Counted from the stretch's first letter, positions 48,567 to 57,698 are shown. The stretch: DNA of 64,000 nucleotides from DASWJQ01 sp036397095 (GCA_036397095.1 DASWJQ010000099.1:1-64000), one strand, 5' to 3'. Notes: a model not told the origin generated them from the sequence alone. Made by a program: numbers and translations.

Positions 48567-49982
48567 CTATTGCGGTACGGACCAGTCGGACCCCAGGATG
48601 ACGGCCAGGTCGATCTCGCTCTCCGGTGAAGGCTGGCTCAGAATCTGGCTCTCTGACACCCCCATCAACTCGGACAGGTAGCGAGTGGTGTAGGGGTTGC
48701 CGGTGTAGTCGATGATCAACGTCTTGGCGTAGTCCAGCCGGTCGGCGTTGGCCACCTCGACCACGTTGAGGCCCTGGCCCGTCAGATAATCGCCCGTGGC
48801 CGTCGCCAGACCTTCGATCCCGGATCCATTGCGGACAGCCAATCGTGCGTCTTCAAGATCGGCCGCCTGCACCGGATTGTCCACCGGGATCGATGGGCCG
48901 ATCGCACTGGCTTCCGTAAAGATGCTGTCACGCAGGATGCGGATTTGGTCGGGCAGCGGACGGAGCACCTGGGCACCGTCGGGCAGAGTCTCAAACTCGA
49001 CCATGTCCGGCGGACCAATGATGCCACGCCGGATGTTGTCCGGTTCAATCTCGACCGCCAGCAGTGCAAGACGGAACATCTGATCGAACGTCAGGTTTGT
49101 GAGGACCCCACTTGACATGTCCTCGTAAATCGCAGGGGCCCGCCGGATGAGGGTCGGCACCATGTCCAAGCCCAAGATTCGATCGCGTATTGCAAACGCT
49201 ACTTGCTGCTGCCGTCGTGACCTATCGAAGTCGCCACCCTCTGATTTACGCGCTCTGGCATAAGCCAGCGCCCACGCCCCATCGAGGTGCTGGGCTTTAG
49301 CCCGCAGGATGACACTTTCACGTCCAATCGGTGAGATCTTAATATCTTCCTCGACCAGGACGTCGATGCCACCGATCTCGTCAATCAAGTCTTCAAAGGC
49401 ATGGAAGTAGATCACAGCGTAGTAGTCAATCGGCACGCCGATCACGTTCTCAACCGTTTGCATCGCCAGTTCGGGGCCGCCACCGGGAACGTTGTAGCTC
49501 TCCCCCAGGAAGTAGGCGGTGTTGATTCGGTTGTGTTCAAATCCAGGGATTTCAACCCACAGGTCCCGCGGAATTGACAACATACCGGCCGTCTTTGCCA
49601 CCGGATCGATGGTAAACAGCATCATTGAATCGGTGCGAGGCGGGCCTTCGCCCTCGAGCCAGTCGCGATAGTCCAGACCCATGAGGAGGATGCTTACACG
49701 TTCGGTGCCGTCCCACGGCTTGGGAGCATCGTCAACAGTGGAAACCGTCGGAGTCACCCCGGGCGCCGGGGTCGGACCATCCTGCGAGCCGGCCCCACCG
49801 CTGAAGCTGGGCAGGCCGGCCCCCGTCCAATTGGCGGCCAGGCCACGAACCGCGCTGAACATCAGCGCCGCCGAAAGCAAGCCCAGGATGATAAACGCCG
49901 CGCCCAACCCCCAGATCAGCCGGTCGGGAACGGCTCTCGTCTGTCGATTCCTTCTTCTTCGCATGTTGCTTATGTCACCCAT
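48567..49982 (-). CDS. LytR-CpsA-Psr (LCP) family cell-wall ligase with LytR_C domain
   Basis: 471 residues (465 if ATG 49964 is used). A basic N-terminus and one membrane helix near 25-45 are followed by a Pro/Thr linker. The LCP domain (about 95-260) has RVSILLMGLDYRD, RTDSMMLFTIDP, MLSIPRDLWVEIPG and an Arg-rich ALAYARARKSEGGDFDRSRR segment that binds polyprenyl pyrophosphate. The C-terminal LytR_C domain begins at ARLAVRNGSGIEGLA. LCP proteins attach envelope polysaccharides to peptidoglycan or other acceptors. A perfect TATAAT lies 26 bases upstream. Confidence 0.88.
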   Translation of the reverse strand: MGDISNMRRRRNRQTRAVPDRLIWGLGAAFIILGLLSAALMFSAVRGLAANWTGAGLPSFSGGAGSQDGPTPAPGVTPTVSTVDDAPKPWDGTERVSILLMGLDYRDWLEGEGPPRTDSMMLFTIDPVAKTAGMLSIPRDLWVEIPGFEHNRINTAYFLGESYNVPGGGPELAMQTVENVIGVPIDYYAVIYFHAFEDLIDEIGGIDVLVEEDIKISPIGRESVILRAKAQHLDGAWALAYARARKSEGGDFDRSRRQQQVAFAIRDRILGLDMVPTLIRRAPAIYEDMSSGVLTNLTFDQMFRLALLAVEIEPDNIRRGIIGPPDMVEFETLPDGAQVLRPLPDQIRILRDSIFTEASAIGPSIPVDNPVQAADLEDARLAVRNGSGIEGLATATGDYLTGQGLNVVEVANADRLDYAKTLIIDYTGNPYTTRYLSELMGVSESQILSQPSPESEIDLAVILGSDWSVPQ

Positions 49983-50008
49983 TCAGGGACTTCCAGCAAA
50001 CGGCGCAA

Positions 50009-50014
50009 ATTATA
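50009..50014 (-). promoter_or_regulatory. Consensus -10 box of the LCP gene
   Basis: TGATATAAT on the minus strand, directly beside the stop codon of the ABC-F gene. Leader of about 19 bases. No clear -35. Confidence 0.5.
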
Positions 50015-51910
50015 TCATGCGCCTTCCAGCAGCTCCGTCAGCCGTTCCCATTCGGCCAAATGTGCCTGCAGCTCTTGTTCCAGCGACTGGTAGCGCAAGC
50101 CCAGTTGGCGCACCTTCTCGTGGTCGTCTGCCTTCTCGATTTCACTGGCCATCGCGGCCAATTTCTTCTCGAGGTCGGTGATCTGGGTCTCGATCCTCTC
50201 CAAGCGCAGGTGTGTCGTCGGCCCTTTGTCCGACTGGCGGGCGGCCTGCGGCCCTCCTCTGGCAGGTGAAGGCTCTTCCTTTTCGCTGGCCGCCCGCAGG
50301 CGCAGGTAGTCCTGGTACGAACCCGACAATACTTCCAACTCCTGGCCTTGGACTTCGGCCACCCAAATTTGGGTGGCCAATTCGTCGACCAGATAGCGAT
50401 CGTGAGAGACCAACAGGATCGTGCCGTCGTAGGCCGCCAGCGCGGCCTGCAGGACCTCCTGAGCCGGGATGTCCAGGTGATTGGTCGGCTCGTCGAGCAG
50501 GAGCAGATTGGCCCCCTCGGTCGAGAGCCGGGCCAGCGCCAGGCGCCCGCGTTCCCCACCGGACAGGTCACCCACAACTTTCTCTACATCGGCCCCGGAG
50601 AAGAGGTAGCGGCCCAATAGATCCCGCGCCTGTGAGATCCTGAGATTGGGCGCCGCCTGGAGCAGCGATTCGAGCACGGTCATCGATGGTGCCAGGCCCT
50701 CGTGTGCCTGGGCAAAGTAGGCAGGCTGGACGCCGGCACCCAGGGCCAGGCTGCCGCTGACGGGGGGCAATTCGCCGACCAATGTCTTGAGCAAGGTCGA
50801 CTTGCCGACGCCGTTGGGCCCCAGCAAAGCAGCGCATTCACCGCGCTGAAGCACAAGATCCGGAACGCGCAGGAATGCCGTCCCCTGACGGCCAACCACC
50901 AGGTCCTTGGTCCGGATGACGGCAAGGCCAGACTGGTTGTCGGCATCCATTTGGATGCCGACGCTGCGCCGCTCGCCAGGCAGGTCAATCGACTCTTCGG
51001 CCAGGAAACGTTCCAGGCGCGTCCGCCGACCTTGCGCCTGCCGCGTATTCTGACCGGCGATGTTGCGTTGGATGTAGTTGCGTTCTCGGTTGATCTTCTC
51101 TTGCTGCTGCTCGTAGATCTTCACTCGGCGTTCGACCCGCTCTCGACGCTGCGTAAGGTAGGCGCTGTAATTGCCCCGATAGCTCTCCAACCCATCTACC
51201 GACAACTCCCAAATCGTGTCAACGGTCCGGTCCATGAAGTACCGGTCGTGCGAGACCACGATAGCAGCCCCAGGCCACTCACGCAGCCAGCCCTCCAACC
51301 ATTCAATGGCCTCTACGTCCAAATGGTTGGTGGGCTCGTCGAGAACGAGCAAGTCGGGGTCTTCCAGGAGCAGGCGGCCAAGCAATGCCCGCGTCCGCTC
51401 ACCCCCGGACAGCAATCCCAATGGCTGCTCGAACTGCTCGGGGCCGAACCCCAATCCACGCAGCACTCGCTTGGCCTCTGCCTGATAGGCGTAGCCACCG
51501 GCTCGTTCGAAGGTCTCCTGCAACGGTCCGTAGTTGTCCAGCGCAGTCGCCGCCTGGCCCGGATCGGCCATCTGCTGCTCGAGTTCGTTCAGTCGGGTCT
51601 CTGTCTGACGCAATTCCTGAAAGGCATCCAGGGCGCAGGCCCACAACGATTGATCGAGCAGCTGCTGCAACCTGCCGCCGGTGTGGGCTTCCTGAGGCAG
51701 GTAGCCGATCGACAGGTTTCTTGCGCGCTGCAACCGGCCCCCGTCGGGCTTGTCGAGCCCGACCAATACGCGCAGCAGGGTGCTCTTACCGATTCCGTTC
51801 GGGCCAACCAGCGCAATGCGAGCCTGGTGGGGAACCGCCAGGCTGATACCTTGCAGCACATCTTGTGCGCCGTAGGCCCTTTCCAACTCGGATGCTTGCA
51901 GTAGGGACAT
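50015..51910 (-). CDS. ABC-F family ATPase (Uup/EttA-like)
   Basis: 631 residues from ATG 51910. There are two ATPase units without membrane segments. Unit 1 has Walker A GPNGIGKST at 36-44, signature LLSGGERTR and LLVLDEPTNHLD. Unit 2 has GPNGVGKST, DLSGGERGR and LLLLDEPTNHLD. The linker between them (YEQQQEKINRERNYIQRNIA) is the P-site-tRNA interaction motif. A Uup-like coiled coil ends the protein (RIETQITDLEKKLAAMASEI). ABC-F proteins act on the ribosome in translation or antibiotic protection. TATAAT lies 15 bases before the ATG without a Shine-Dalgarno. Confidence 0.92.
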   Translation of the reverse strand: MSLLQASELERAYGAQDVLQGISLAVPHQARIALVGPNGIGKSTLLRVLVGLDKPDGGRLQRARNLSIGYLPQEAHTGGRLQQLLDQSLWACALDAFQELRQTETRLNELEQQMADPGQAATALDNYGPLQETFERAGGYAYQAEAKRVLRGLGFGPEQFEQPLGLLSGGERTRALLGRLLLEDPDLLVLDEPTNHLDVEAIEWLEGWLREWPGAAIVVSHDRYFMDRTVDTIWELSVDGLESYRGNYSAYLTQRRERVERRVKIYEQQQEKINRERNYIQRNIAGQNTRQAQGRRTRLERFLAEESIDLPGERRSVGIQMDADNQSGLAVIRTKDLVVGRQGTAFLRVPDLVLQRGECAALLGPNGVGKSTLLKTLVGELPPVSGSLALGAGVQPAYFAQAHEGLAPSMTVLESLLQAAPNLRISQARDLLGRYLFSGADVEKVVGDLSGGERGRLALARLSTEGANLLLLDEPTNHLDIPAQEVLQAALAAYDGTILLVSHDRYLVDELATQIWVAEVQGQELEVLSGSYQDYLRLRAASEKEEPSPARGGPQAARQSDKGPTTHLRLERIETQITDLEKKLAAMASEIEKADDHEKVRQLGLRYQSLEQELQAHLAEWERLTELLEGA

Positions 51911-51925
51911 GGGATCCAGCCGGGG

Positions 51926-51931
51926 ATTATA
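51926..51931 (-). promoter_or_regulatory. Consensus -10 box of the ABC-F gene
   Basis: TATAAT on the minus strand. The transcription start would be about 8 bases before ATG 51910. Confidence 0.5.
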
Positions 51932-51979
51932 GCGCGCCACTCGTCCGCTCCGGGCGACCGGGCCGGCCCACGGCTGGAC

Positions 51980-51985
51980 TATAAT
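51980..51985 (+). promoter_or_regulatory. Consensus -10 box for the selA operon
   Basis: A perfect TATAAT, about 30 bases before ATG 52015 and divergent from the ABC-F promoter 50 bases away. No obvious -35. Confidence 0.5.
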
Positions 51986-52014
51986 GGCGACCATACTCTG
52001 CAGCGCGGTGCGTA

Positions 52015-52413
52015 ATGCCCAATCCGTCATCGTCAAACTACAACAGTCTCATGCTATCGGCCGTCATTCTGGCTGGCATCGGTTGGCTGGGCCTGGCCCT
52101 GGTCCTGCTCGGCACACGCCCCACCGTGGGCCCACGCTGGCTGTTCTTCTTCTTGTGGACGGTGGCTGTCACCGGCACCGCCATGCCCTTCATTTGGGTT
52201 TTGAACCGCCGCTTTTCGCGCCTGCATCTGCCGACCTTGGCTGTCTTGCTGCGCGAGTCCCTGCTCGTTGGGCTGTATGCCGGTCTGTGTGCCTGGCTGC
52301 AGATCAACCGCAGCCTCAACCTGCCCCTTGCCCTCTTGCTGGCCAGCGGCTTGATCGCCATCGAATGGTTGCTGCGCGGGGTTGACCGTGGTTCGCTCGG
52401 ACCCGAGCTGTGA
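52015..52413 (+). CDS. Small membrane protein upstream of selA
   Basis: 132 residues with four hydrophobic helices; I do not recognise the family. The start at 52015 gives MPNPSSSNYNSLML followed by helix 1; a frame from 51984 in another phase is a shadow. The 3' end overlaps the selA GTG by 4 bases, so it shares a messenger with SelA, the M24 peptidase and TsaD. Basic residues at loop ends suggest an ordinary inner-membrane topology. Function unknown. Confidence 0.55.
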   Translation: MPNPSSSNYNSLMLSAVILAGIGWLGLALVLLGTRPTVGPRWLFFFLWTVAVTGTAMPFIWVLNRRFSRLHLPTLAVLLRESLLVGLYAGLCAWLQINRSLNLPLALLLASGLIAIEWLLRGVDRGSLGPEL

Positions 52414-53780
52414 GCCTGCGCAACCTGCCGTCGGTTGACCGCCTTCTCACTAGCGACGCCGGCCGGCGCCTGGTTGACGAATTCGGACGGGAGTGGAGCC
52501 TGCAGGCGCTGCGGACCTCGCTGGGGGAGGTACGCCAGAACTGGCAGGACGGTCAGCCTTTGCCCGACGCCGGCCAACTGGTCGATCTGAGCCGCCAAAC
52601 ACTGCAGGCCTGGCTTGAGCCCGGCCTGGTTCCGGTCATCAATGCAACCGGTGTCATCTTGCACACCAACCTGGGTCGCGCGCCGCTGGCCACCACCGCC
52701 CGGCAGGAACTGCAATCCATTGCTGCCGGCTACAGCAACCTTGAATACGATCTGCCCCTTGGTCAGCGAAGCAGCCGTGAGCAGCTGGCCGCCCATTTGC
52801 TGGCCCGCCTGACTGGCGCTGAAGACGCCTTGGTGGTTAACAACAACGCCGCCGCCGTACTGCTGGCTCTGACCGCACTCGCCGCTGGCCGGGATGCGTT
52901 GATTTCCCGCACCCAATTGATCGAGATCGGCGGTGGCTTCCGCATTCCGGAGGTCCTCGACCAATCCGGGGCGCGCTTGGTCGAAGTGGGTACGACCAAC
53001 CGTACCCACCTGGCCGACTTTGAAAGAGCGCTGTCGCCGGCAACTGCGGTCGTCCTTCGTGCCCATTCCTCCAACTTCCGCCTGGTTGGCTTCACCACCG
53101 AACCTGACCTGGCCGAACTGGCCGGATTCTGCCGCCGAGCGGGCCTGTGCTTGATCGATGACCTGGGGTCCGGCGCATTGATGGATACGGCCGAGTTCGG
53201 ATTGGCCCATGAACCTATGGTGCAAGAATCCGTCCAGGCCGGCGCCGATTTGGTGGCCTTCTCGGGTGACAAGTTGCTCGGGGGCCCACAGGCGGGCATC
53301 CTGGTTGGGCGGGCAGATTTGATCGCCAGGCTGCGCAAGCACCCACTGGCCCGGGCGGTCAGGCCGGACAAGTTATGCTTGGCGGCATTGATTCCAACAC
53401 TGGCACACTATGCCCGGGGCGAGGCAGCCCTTGCCATTCCTGTATGGCAGATGATCGCCGCTCAACCAGCGGCGCTGGAACAGCGGGCGCAGGCCTGGCG
53501 CCAACAGTTGGGCCTCGGGCAAATCGTCGACGGCGAATCGACCGTCGGCGGTGGTAGCCTTCCTGGGGAAATGCTGCCGACCCGGCTGCTACAGCTGCCG
53601 GCAGATCGGCCCGATGAACTGGCGGCTGGCCTGCGCCTTGCGACGCCGGCCGTCATCGCCCGCATTCAGGACGACCGTGTGCTGCTCGATCCGCGCAGCG
53701 TCCTTCCCGAACAGGATCCAGCGTTGCTTGCGGCGCTTAGGACGACGTTAGGGCGTCTGGGCCAGGGTGATCCGCGATGA
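52410..53780 (+). CDS. selA: L-seryl-tRNA(Sec) selenium transferase
   Basis: 456 residues from GTG 52410. SelA landmarks are INATGVILHTNLGRAPL (residues 78-94), NNNAAAVLLAL, AHSSNFRLVGF, DLGSGAL and the PLP-binding Lys288 in AFSGDKLLGGPQAGI. It converts Ser-tRNA(Sec) to Sec-tRNA(Sec) using selenophosphate. Length and motif order are typical of bacterial SelA. No tRNA-Sec, selB or selD is in the window. A related family without selenium function exists, so full confidence needs those partners elsewhere in the genome. Confidence 0.88.
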   Translation: MSLRNLPSVDRLLTSDAGRRLVDEFGREWSLQALRTSLGEVRQNWQDGQPLPDAGQLVDLSRQTLQAWLEPGLVPVINATGVILHTNLGRAPLATTARQELQSIAAGYSNLEYDLPLGQRSSREQLAAHLLARLTGAEDALVVNNNAAAVLLALTALAAGRDALISRTQLIEIGGGFRIPEVLDQSGARLVEVGTTNRTHLADFERALSPATAVVLRAHSSNFRLVGFTTEPDLAELAGFCRRAGLCLIDDLGSGALMDTAEFGLAHEPMVQESVQAGADLVAFSGDKLLGGPQAGILVGRADLIARLRKHPLARAVRPDKLCLAALIPTLAHYARGEAALAIPVWQMIAAQPAALEQRAQAWRQQLGLGQIVDGESTVGGGSLPGEMLPTRLLQLPADRPDELAAGLRLATPAVIARIQDDRVLLDPRSVLPEQDPALLAALRTTLGRLGQGDPR

Positions 53781-55039
53781 GACAAGATCTTGATCGTCTG
53801 ATGGCGCAGACCGACCTTGATGGGCTATGGATTTCCGGCCACGCCGGCGACAACCCGGCACTCGACTACTTCGTCGGCGGGGCCCATTTGACCCACGCCG
53901 ACCTGTTCAAGAAGCGAGGCGAGCCGCCCATCTTGTATCACCGGCGCATGGAGCGTGACGAGGCCGAGCGGACCGGCTTGCGCACCGCCCTGCACGACGA
54001 GGCCGACTACGCCCGCTGGCTCGAATCGACCGGGGGCGACAGCCTGCAGGCCGACGCACTGAGGATCCGCAACGCCCTGCAGGCGGAGGGCATGTCTGGC
54101 CGCATTGCCGTTCTTGGCCGCATCGACGCCGGCTACGCCCTCGATCTGGTCCGCCACCTGGAGGCACTGGCACCCGAATCCAGCTTTATGTCCGATGGCG
54201 GCGACGACAGCGTGCTTGCCCGGGCGCGAGCGACCAAAGACCCCAGTGAGATTGAGCGAATCCGCCTTACCGGACGGATCACTGTCGAAGTGGTCGAGCA
54301 GATCGCCCGCTTTCTCCGGGCCCGCCCGGTTGAGGGGAGCACGCTACTCACCGACGACCGGAGCCCATTGACGGTTGGCGCCGTCAAACACCGCATTCAC
54401 CTGCTGCTGGCTGAGCGCGGCGCCGAATCACCGAGCGGGCCGATTTTCGCCATCGGCCGCGAAGGGGCAATCGGTCACAGTGTCGGCCTGGATGACGACC
54501 TGGTCGAGCTCGGCCGGCCGATCGTATTCGATATCTACCCCCGCCTGATCGGCGGCGGCTACTACTTTGACTTCACGCGCACCTGGTGCCTGGGCTTTGC
54601 GCCGGAGCCCGTCCAGACCCTCTATGATCAAGTACTGACCGTCTACTACGAGATCTTCCCGATGATGGTTGCCGGCGGGTCACCCAAGCAAATACAAGTC
54701 GAGACTTGCCGCCGCTTCGAGGCGCAGGGCCACCCGACGCTGCTGAGCGATATGGCGACGGAACAAGGCTACTTCCATGGGCTGGCCCATGGCCTGGGCC
54801 TGGCAATTCACGAGCCACCCTTCTTCCGCCATACTGCGGCCGAAGACGCCTACCGGCTGCAGCCGGGGATGGTCGTCACCTTTGAGCCTGGCCTGTACTA
54901 TCCCGACCAGGACATGGGGGTTCGTTTGGAGGATACGCTGCTAATTACGGAGAAGGGGCCAGCCGAAGTCCTCGTTCCCTATCCGCACGATCTGGTGCTG
55001 CCTATGACTCATCCTGTGGGGTCCGCCGCCCATGAATGA
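53777..55039 (+). CDS. M24-family metallopeptidase (Xaa-Pro peptidase-like)
   Basis: 420 residues from an ATG overlapping the selA stop. An N-terminal creatinase-like domain of about 160 residues precedes the pita-bread domain. The dimetal ligands are visible: Asp in VFDIYPR, Asp in YFDFTRTW, His in HGLAHGLGLAIHE, Glu in VTFEPGLYYP and Glu in VRLEDT. It should cleave N-terminal residues before proline or act on a related dipeptide. The 3' end overlaps tsaD by 8 bases, but a functional link is not implied. Confidence 0.87.
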   Translation: MRQDLDRLMAQTDLDGLWISGHAGDNPALDYFVGGAHLTHADLFKKRGEPPILYHRRMERDEAERTGLRTALHDEADYARWLESTGGDSLQADALRIRNALQAEGMSGRIAVLGRIDAGYALDLVRHLEALAPESSFMSDGGDDSVLARARATKDPSEIERIRLTGRITVEVVEQIARFLRARPVEGSTLLTDDRSPLTVGAVKHRIHLLLAERGAESPSGPIFAIGREGAIGHSVGLDDDLVELGRPIVFDIYPRLIGGGYYFDFTRTWCLGFAPEPVQTLYDQVLTVYYEIFPMMVAGGSPKQIQVETCRRFEAQGHPTLLSDMATEQGYFHGLAHGLGLAIHEPPFFRHTAAEDAYRLQPGMVVTFEPGLYYPDQDMGVRLEDTLLITEKGPAEVLVPYPHDLVLPMTHPVGSAAHE

Positions 55040-56075
55040 CCAGCAACCGACCCGCATCCTGGGCATCGAGACATCGTGCGACGAAACGGCAGCGGCGGTC
55101 GTTGAGGATGGGCGCAGGATCGTTAGCCAGGCGGTTGCCTCCCAAGCGGACCTGCACGCCGCGTATGGTGGGGTGTTCCCCGAGCTAGCCTCCCGAGCCC
55201 ACATCGAAACCATCTACCCGCTGGTCCGGCGCGTGCTCGACGAAGCCCACGTCGATCTGGACTCGGTGGATGCTGTGGCCGTTACGCGCGGCCCGGGCCT
55301 GGCCGGCTCGTTGGTCGTCGGCATGAATATGGCCAAGGGCCTGGCCCTGGGCGCTGGGTTGCCACTGCTGGGGATCAACCACCTTGAGGGTCACGTGTAT
55401 TCCGTATGGCTGGTGGAGGACCAGCCGGAGCCAGCCTTCCCGCTGCTGGCATTGATCGTGTCAGGCGGGCACACCGAACTCATCCTGATGCAGGAACACC
55501 TCAACTACCGTCGACTGGGCGGGACCCTCGACGATGCCGCCGGCGAGGCTTTCGACAAAGTGGCCCGGCTGCTGGGCTTGGGTTACCCCGGGGGGCCGGC
55601 GATCGAGGCGGCCGCCGCCGGCGGCGACCCCGCAACGTTCGCCTTCCCGCGCGCCTGGCTGGAGGGCACCTGGGACTTCTCTTTCAGCGGCCTGAAAACT
55701 TCGGTGCTGCGCGAGGTCCGTGAGCTGCAGCCATCGATCCAGGCCGGCGTCAACCCACCCGAACCCGGGCTGCCGATCGCCGACCTGGCGGCCTCGTTCC
55801 AGCAGGCAGTCGTTGACGTGCTGGTCGAAAAGACGCTGCTGGCGGCCGGCGAGTTCGGTGCCAAGGCAATCCTGGTGGCGGGCGGCGTGTCCGCCAACCA
55901 GGGGCTGCGCTCGGCCTTCGCCGAGCGCGCTAAGTCACCGGTCCTGGTGCCGCCGCTCCAACTGTGCACCGACAACGCGGCCATGATTGCCGCCGTTGGA
56001 CACCGGCGCTTGCTTGCGGGCCAGCGAGATGCGCTCGACATGGACGTCTTGCCTACTTGGCCGCTGACCCAGTAG
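55032..56075 (+). CDS. tsaD: tRNA N6-adenosine threonylcarbamoyltransferase
   Basis: 347 residues. The ASKHA ATP-binding start LGIETSCDETAAAVV, the metal-binding His117 and His121 in INHLEGHVYS, LIVSGGHTEL, AAGEAFDKVARLLGLGYPGGP and GGVSANQGLR identify TsaD (YgjD/Gcp). It transfers threonylcarbamoyl to A37 of ANN-decoding tRNAs together with TsaB and TsaE, which are not here. Last gene of the operon starting at 52015; a strong bidirectional terminator follows. Confidence 0.95.
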   Translation: MNDQQPTRILGIETSCDETAAAVVEDGRRIVSQAVASQADLHAAYGGVFPELASRAHIETIYPLVRRVLDEAHVDLDSVDAVAVTRGPGLAGSLVVGMNMAKGLALGAGLPLLGINHLEGHVYSVWLVEDQPEPAFPLLALIVSGGHTELILMQEHLNYRRLGGTLDDAAGEAFDKVARLLGLGYPGGPAIEAAAAGGDPATFAFPRAWLEGTWDFSFSGLKTSVLREVRELQPSIQAGVNPPEPGLPIADLAASFQQAVVDVLVEKTLLAAGEFGAKAILVAGGVSANQGLRSAFAERAKSPVLVPPLQLCTDNAAMIAAVGHRRLLAGQRDALDMDVLPTWPLTQ

Positions 56076-56113
56076 GCCGGGCTGCGGCCAGTGGCGACAC
56101 AGTCGCGAATATA

Positions 56114-56146
56114 AAAGAGAGAGCCCGCTAAGCGGGCCCTCTCTTT
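56114..56146. terminator. Bidirectional intrinsic terminator
   Basis: AAAGAGAG-A-GCCCGC, loop TAA, GCGGGC-C-CTCTCTTT: 14 paired bases with one mismatch, flanked by A-run and T-run on both sides. It separates tsaD (plus) from the small gene at 56184 (minus). Confidence 0.8.
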
Positions 56147-56183
56147 GGCCGGGTTGCGGCCGCACTTCGAAAGAGAAGTGAAC

Positions 56184-56432
56184 CTAGCAGGAGGTTTGAA
56201 CCGGACCGGACGCGACCTGGCGGCGTTCCGGCAGGTTGAGCCCCATGCCGCCAGCGGCCTCCAGCCGTTGTCCCATTTGCACCAGCCGGCCCCCCAGCCC
56301 GGCGGCGGCCGTGGCCAACAGCGGCCGCTGCACCCTACGGCTGGGCCGGTCGAGTTGCGCGTAGTGAGCGGCCTCGTCTTCCAACTGCTCACCCCGGGCT
56401 TTGGCCACTTGGACATCTTTCCACGTAATCAT
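56184..56432 (-). CDS. Small hypothetical protein
   Basis: 82 residues, starting MITWKDVQVAKARGEQLEDE. A strong ribosome site (GGGAGGAAGG, then 5-7 bases, ATG) and its own place between a terminator and the regulator gene support a real gene. The N-terminal part looks like an amphipathic helix; the rest is Arg/Ala/Gly-rich. I do not recognise the family. It may be cotranscribed with the ArsR-type regulator 73 bases upstream. Confidence 0.5.
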   Translation of the reverse strand: MITWKDVQVAKARGEQLEDEAAHYAQLDRPSRRVQRPLLATAAAGLGGRLVQMGQRLEAAGGMGLNLPERRQVASGPVQTSC

Positions 56433-56505
56433 GCTTGCCTTCCTCCCGCCTCGGTCAGAGGCGTCACCGCACGAAGTAGTCGTTGGCCAGTCGCGAGCAA
56501 CTGGC

Positions 56506-57639
56506 TCACAGGGGCGCCGCCACCGGCTCCGACACCGCCGGCAGGCTGGGGATGGTCAGCGGGCGGCTGACATAGGCACGCAGTGCCGTCAATGTCGCCT
56601 CCAGCTGAACGGGGTTAAGCCGGTAGCATTTTGCCGATTCCTGGCGCCGCTCGATCAGGTAGCCGGTGGCCACCAGCTGCCGCAGATGGCGTGACGCCGA
56701 AGACTGGCTCAATTGAATGGCTTCGATCAGGTCCTGGGCGCACATCTCGCCTTGCTCGGCGCACAATCCGAGGATTTGAAGCCGGCTGTCATCAGCCAGT
56801 GCATTCAGCCTGACGAGCAGCTCCGACCGGCTCAACGCAGCCGACCGCGCCCGGGCTCCTGCAGGCACCCGCGCGCCAAAGATGATCCACAGCGTGCCGC
56901 TGGCCGGCAGCAGCGTGACGTACGGGCCAACATGCGCCGACGGGACGAAGCGCACCTGGCGGGCAGCGGCCAGCATGTCAAGCTTCCAATCGTCGAATTC
57001 ATGACCTGTGATCCATTCGGCCAGCGCCGGCCGATCTAAACCCGGCCAGCGGGTTTCGCGGAACGCCTTCACGGATTCGTCGAGCATGGGCATCGAGCGT
57101 TCCCAAGCGGCCCGCAGATACGTCTGCCACATGGTACGCATGTGCTCGATGACGGCTGCCTGCATTTCTTGTGGATGGCTGAGCCACCTGTGAACCTGGC
57201 GCTCAACCTCCTCATAGATGGCCTCGGCCGGGAAACGCTGGCGCAGGAACGTCAGGTACAGCTCTGGGTCGGCCAGCAGCTCGGACCGCTGATGGCTCGC
57301 TTCCACCGGCTGCTTGCACTCGATGGCTTCGTACTCGGCGAACAGCCGTTCAATCCACAGCTCGGCGGGCTCGGACGCCAGATCATCCACATAGGCCGGG
57401 AAATCGGAGTAGCGCTTTTGCGGGATGAGGGCATAGAACAGCCCATTGAGCACGACCAGATTGCGCTGGCGCAATTCGTCCCCCATCTCGGCGGCCGTAC
57501 GGGCGACCCACGGGTGCAACCCCTCATAGGTCTCGATCTTCGTCAGCAGGGTCAGGTCGACAAACAGGGCTTGCGCCTGATCCAGGCCGACTTCGATCTC
57601 GCTGGTCTCTCGGGCGAGCGAATCGCGCAAGACTGGCAT
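56506..57639 (-). CDS. ArsR-type winged-helix regulator with long N-terminal domain
   Basis: 377 residues. The C-terminal about 100 residues are an ArsR/SmtB winged helix: LVRLNALADDSRLQILGLC, MCAQDLIEAIQLSQSSASRHLRQL (helix-turn-helix, cited by parts) and TGYLIERRQESAKCYRLNP. No metal-binding Cys pair is present. The N-terminal 260 residues are helical and unassigned, similar in outline to DUF5937-type regulators; they may bind a ligand. A palindrome overlapping its own transcription start suggests autoregulation. Confidence 0.7.
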   Translation of the reverse strand: MPVLRDSLARETSEIEVGLDQAQALFVDLTLLTKIETYEGLHPWVARTAAEMGDELRQRNLVVLNGLFYALIPQKRYSDFPAYVDDLASEPAELWIERLFAEYEAIECKQPVEASHQRSELLADPELYLTFLRQRFPAEAIYEEVERQVHRWLSHPQEMQAAVIEHMRTMWQTYLRAAWERSMPMLDESVKAFRETRWPGLDRPALAEWITGHEFDDWKLDMLAAARQVRFVPSAHVGPYVTLLPASGTLWIIFGARVPAGARARSAALSRSELLVRLNALADDSRLQILGLCAEQGEMCAQDLIEAIQLSQSSASRHLRQLVATGYLIERRQESAKCYRLNPVQLEATLTALRAYVSRPLTIPSLPAVSEPVAAPL

Positions 57640-57669
57640 CTCTACCCATCCTTCCCGTTCATTATGTTT

Positions 57670-57698
57670 ACCCGTTTATGCGGGTTATCGGCATAATA
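57670..57698 (-). promoter_or_regulatory. -10 box and operator-like palindrome of the ArsR-type gene
   Basis: TATTAT on the minus strand (57693-57698) is followed by ACCCG-CATAAA-CGGGT (57670-57685), a 5-6-5 inverted repeat placed at the expected transcription start, about 31 bases before the ATG. Confidence 0.45.
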
